A stretch of 64,000 nucleotides of DNA. It comes from Tragulus kanchil. Its lineage: Eukaryota > Chordata > Mammalia > Artiodactyla > Tragulidae. How positions within the stretch are numbered: the stretch's first letter is position 1; each line of letters begins with the position of its first letter. The stretch spans positions 92,787,001 to 92,851,000 of the forward strand of contig JAIOJX010000005.1 in NCBI GenBank assembly GCA_022376925.1, read 5' to 3'. The notes beneath the pieces were generated by a model. It did no database searches. It saw nothing but the letters and a program-made list of their open reading frames with translations, and was not told the origin of the DNA. Below, piece after piece: positions 61,401 through 64,000 of the stretch. The position numbers and the translations under genes were made by a program.

Positions 61401-61500
61401 AAATGAAACAACAGACAAAGAATTAATCTCCAAAATCTACAAGCAACTCAGACAACTTAGCACAGGAAAAACAAACAACCCAATCAAAAAATGGGAAAAA
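58450..61500 (+). mobile_element. LINE-1 ORF2 (reverse transcriptase part), 5' truncated, broken
   Basis: Plus-strand frames match L1 ORF2 from just before the reverse transcriptase domain to near the C-terminal region. Visible landmarks are the SPGPDGF block, LIPKPGKD, the KAFDK segment, RQGCPLS, and the ADD catalytic box in a shifted frame. The element is defective: an acidic residue expected in the xAEKAFDK motif is Gly, and the frame is broken near 59335, 61070 and 61350. Block 58760-59804 is repeated at 59804-60848 (TD21), so the real element is about 1.04 kb shorter than drawn. The 3' end is lost in the gap. It is antisense to BICC1 and about 4 kb upstream of its CpG island. Confidence 0.9.
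58760..60848. repeat. Tandem duplication TD21
   Basis: Copy A 58760-59804, copy B 59804-60848, constant offset 1044, entirely inside the L1 ORF2. The joint splices two ORF2 positions out of order, giving an artificial 296-codon frame at 59630-60520. Confidence 0.97.
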
Positions 61501-62000
61501 NNNNNNNNNNNNNNNNNNNNNNNNNNNNNNNNNNNNNNNNNNNNNNNNNNNNNNNNNNNNNNNNNNNNNNNNNNNNNNNNNNNNNNNNNNNNNNNNNNNN
61601 NNNNNNNNNNNNNNNNNNNNNNNNNNNNNNNNNNNNNNNNNNNNNNNNNNNNNNNNNNNNNNNNNNNNNNNNNNNNNNNNNNNNNNNNNNNNNNNNNNNN
61701 NNNNNNNNNNNNNNNNNNNNNNNNNNNNNNNNNNNNNNNNNNNNNNNNNNNNNNNNNNNNNNNNNNNNNNNNNNNNNNNNNNNNNNNNNNNNNNNNNNNN
61801 NNNNNNNNNNNNNNNNNNNNNNNNNNNNNNNNNNNNNNNNNNNNNNNNNNNNNNNNNNNNNNNNNNNNNNNNNNNNNNNNNNNNNNNNNNNNNNNNNNNN
61901 NNNNNNNNNNNNNNNNNNNNNNNNNNNNNNNNNNNNNNNNNNNNNNNNNNNNNNNNNNNNNNNNNNNNNNNNNNNNNNNNNNNNNNNNNNNNNNNNNNNN
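61501..62000. other. Scaffold gap of exactly 500 N
   Basis: A run of 500 undefined bases. The round number indicates a fixed-size placeholder used when contigs are ordered without a known distance, so the true gap size is unknown and the adjacency of the two sides is an assembly inference. Confidence 0.98.
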
Positions 62001-62164
62001 AGATGTCCTTCGGGGTCTGTATTTGGGGTTCTCTCCCAGTTAGTTATCTAAAAGCCCAGACTTAACTCCACACGCCCTCCGCTCCCCTAGGGCTGGCCGA
62101 CGTCCCACCCTCCCCGCCACGCAGCGGCCTGTTCCGTACGCCCGGGCCTGCTGCGTCTAGCTGG

Positions 62165-62169
62165 CCAAT
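62165..62169 (+). promoter_or_regulatory. CCAAT box in the unassigned CpG island
   Basis: CCAAT within CTGGCCAATCCCC, about 45 bp before the GC box at 62211-62220. Second copy at 63251-63255. Confidence 0.4.
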
Positions 62170-62335
62170 CCCCGGCTACGCTCCGGGCGCGTCACAATGG
62201 CCCCCTGGCGGCCCCGCCCCCGGACGCCTGCGGTTGTGACCCAGCACCGGCGCGGTTTTTACGTCCTTCCGGCTCACTTTTAGAAGTACGATCGCGCCGC
62301 GTCTTCCTGGAAAAGAAGGTGGGGTTTGACTAGAG

Positions 62336-62344
62336 CCCGGAAGC
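62336..62344 (+). promoter_or_regulatory. ETS-like site
   Basis: CCCGGAAGC resembles the ELK/GABP consensus. A second ETS-like site is read on the minus strand at 62265-62273 (GCCGGAAGG). Both are usual in housekeeping CpG-island promoters near the start site. Confidence 0.4.
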
Positions 62345-62516
62345 GGGGTGGGGTTGGGGAACAAGCTCCTGCGCTTTTGTTCCCGGATGCTTGGGCATAA
62401 GACCGACAGGGGGCAGGGCACACCGAGAGCAGAAGGGCCCTGTGTGCAGGGGCGGCGGGAGTTGCAGACTCCGGCCCGTCGCGCTCCTGGCCACGCCCCT
62501 CGCTTGCCCGCCAGTG

Positions 62517-62530
62517 GTTTCCATGGCAAT
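62517..62530. promoter_or_regulatory. RFX X-box-like palindrome
   Basis: GTTTCCATGGCAAT matches the RFX-factor X-box (two half sites of the GTNRCC / RGNAAC type around a central AT) with one deviation at the last base. X-boxes in CpG-island promoters are typical of cilium-related genes (established knowledge). Second copy at 63603-63616. Confidence 0.5.
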
Positions 62531-62531
62531 G

Positions 62532-62538
62532 GTAAACA
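62532..62538 (+). promoter_or_regulatory. Forkhead-type motif next to the X-box
   Basis: GTAAACA fits the forkhead core RYAAAYA and starts one base after the X-box-like palindrome. FOXJ1 and RFX factors co-regulate motile cilium genes, so the pairing is suggestive; binding is inferred only. Second copy at 63618-63624. Confidence 0.4.
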
Positions 62539-63125
62539 AGCCTCCAGAGCCTTAGATACAAGTTCGAGGTCCCTGCGTTTCGCCCTCCTCACAATGCTCA
62601 GACTGCTCAGAGGGCAGGGACTACTGAGGTGCGGAACGTGAAGAAGATCGGGAGCGTGGAGTCTCGGAGCCTTAAGTGAAGGGTGGTTTGGGCGGCCTCT
62701 TCGAGACCGGCACACTCGGGACTGACTGAGAATTGGAGCCTTGGGGTTAAGGACAGTGTGTCTGTGATTTGGGAAGTGAGGGTAGTCGTTGCAGAGGCAG
62801 CCAGGAATAGTTTTGGTTCCGTTGGAGGCGTCTCCAGCTCACCTGGGGAGACAAGGGGCCAGAAAGGGACGTGTTTGGGGAGAATCCCTGTTTTTTAGGG
62901 CAGAGATGAGGGAGAGTCGTTGACTCTTCAATTCTAGGACCAGGAGTATGAGAGGTCTGTGCTAGCCTGTAGGAATACCTTCAGGTGTGTAGACGTGGTT
63001 GGAAAAAAGCTCTTTTTACTTTGTTTTATATCTTAAGGAGTACATTTACATATTTAAAAACTCAGTACGTTCATATATTTTTGACTGCGGTTATGTTGGG
63101 GTCTGTATTTGGGGTTCTCTCCCAG

Positions 63126-63846
63126 TTAGTTATCTAAAAGCCCAGACTTAACTCCACACGCCCTCCGCTCCCCTAGGGCTGGCCGACGTCCCACCCTCCC
63201 CGCCACGCAGCGGCCTGTTCCGTACGCCCGGGCCTGCTGCGTCTAGCTGGCCAATCCCCGGCTACGCTCCGGGCGCGTCACAATGGCCCCCTGGCGGCCC
63301 CGCCCCCGGACGCCTGCGGTTGTGACCCAGCACCGGCGCGGTTTTTACGTCCTTCCGGCTCACTTTTAGAAGTACGATCGCGCCGCGTCTTCCTGGAAAA
63401 GAAGGTGGGGTTTGACTAGAGCCCGGAAGCGGGGTGGGGTTGGGGAACAAGCTCCTGCGCTTTTGTTCCCGGATGCTTGGGCATAAGACCGACAGGGGGC
63501 AGGGCACACCGAGAGCAGAAGGGCCCTGTGTGCAGGGGCGGCGGGAGTTGCAGACTCCGGCCCGTCGCGCTCCTGGCCACGCCCCTCGCTTGCCCGCCAG
63601 TGGTTTCCATGGCAATGGTAAACAAGCCTCCAGAGCCTTAGATACAAGTTCGAGGTCCCTGCGTTTCGCCCTCCTCACAATGCTCAGACTGCTCAGAGGG
63701 CAGGGACTACTGAGGTGCGGAACGTGAAGAAGATCGGGAGCGTGGAGTCTCGGAGCCTTAAGTGAAGGGTGGTTTGGGCGGCCTCTTCGAGACCGGCACA
63801 CTCGGGACTGACTGAGAATTGGAGCCTTGGGGTTAAGGACAGTGTG
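63126..63846. promoter_or_regulatory. Unassigned CpG-island promoter-like region, copy B
   Basis: Near-identical second copy at offset +1086, carrying all the same motifs. It belongs to duplication TD22 and probably represents the same single locus as copy A. Confidence 0.55.
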
Positions 63847-64000
63847 TCTGTGATTTGGGAAGTGAGGGTAGTCGTTGCAGAGGCAGCCAGGAATAGTTTT
63901 GGTTCCGTTGGAGGCGTCTCCAGCTCACCTGGGGAGACAAGGGGGGCCAGAAAGGGACGTGTTTGGGGAGAATCCCTGTTTTTTAGGGCAGAGATGAGGG

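Larger units (their letters stand above)
62040..62760. promoter_or_regulatory. Unassigned CpG-island promoter-like region, copy A
   Basis: After the 500-N gap the sequence switches to CpG-dense DNA with stacked promoter motifs: CCAAT at 62165-62169, a GC box at 62211-62220, ETS-like sites at 62265-62273 (minus) and 62336-62344 (plus), a KLF-like CCACGCCCC near 62491, an X-box-like palindrome at 62517-62530 and a forkhead-like GTAAACA at 62532-62538. A CTCF-like stretch around 62402-62421 is also possible. Several GT donors can be drawn on either strand, but no recognisable protein starts here, so I cannot name the gene or choose the strand. The adjacent open frames look compositional. Confidence 0.6.
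62012..64000. repeat. Tandem duplication TD22 (right end outside the window)
   Basis: Copy A from 62012 to about 63097, copy B from 63098 to the window end, offset 1086-1088. Covers the whole unassigned CpG island. The first copy starts 12 bases after the N gap. Confidence 0.97.

Noticed and set aside
62176..62715. A 179-codon minus-strand open frame (repeated at 63262-63801) as a possible new protein
   Set aside because: It runs across promoter motifs in CpG-rich DNA, shows no domain or recognisable homology, and two overlapping frames are equally open.
322..64000. A new repeat-based system such as a CRISPR-like or satellite array
   Set aside because: Each block is a different sequence, occurs two or at most three times, and has no short conserved unit or spacer structure.

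Overview
This is mammalian nuclear DNA: AT-rich, packed with retrotransposons, with GC-rich CpG islands near 54.2-55.0 kb and after 62.0 kb. BovB-derived sequence and Bov-A/Bov-tA type SINEs point to a ruminant. The most abundant young element is a different tRNA-derived SINE (about 12 independent loci, several with clear target-site duplications) that I do not recognise from cattle or sheep, so a basal ruminant such as a chevrotain (Tragulidae) is my best guess; that last step is inference.

Layout. The only coding exon I can support is exon 1 of BICC1 (Bicaudal-C RNA-binding protein) on the minus strand at 54347-54536, with a strong Kozak start, a consensus splice donor and a surrounding CpG island. 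Everything from 1 to 54346 would then be BICC1 intron 1. It holds L1 fragments of several ages, BovB, MIR, CHR-like and Bov-A SINEs, the lineage-specific SINE, and a decayed DNAJC19 processed pseudogene near 21.0-21.5 kb. From about 58.45 kb to 61.5 kb lies a fairly young but broken LINE-1 ORF2 on the plus strand. It runs into a 500-N scaffold gap (61501-62000). Beyond the gap is a second CpG-island promoter-like region that I could not assign to a gene; it carries ETS, CCAAT, GC-box, RFX X-box-like and forkhead-like motifs.

The dominant large-scale pattern is not a gene. At least 22 direct tandem duplications, each with an offset of about 1.04-1.17 kb, are spread through the window. Copies are nearly identical, are joined with 0-24 bp of filler or a few shared bases, and carry excess indels right at the joints. 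Seven consecutive pairs overlap into partial triplications, plus one more at 6984-7259. They cut through L1s, SINEs, the pseudogene and single-copy DNA alike. I read them as unmerged contig or read overlaps left by the assembler; about 24 kb of the 64 kb is probably redundant. All features inside a duplicated block are therefore probably single in the real genome.

I found no convincing new gene system. The observations most worth checking are the duplication pattern, the one duplicated block whose SINE differs by many substitutions while its flanks do not, the unassigned X-box/forkhead CpG island, the in-frame open 5' extension of BICC1, and the lineage-specific SINE family.
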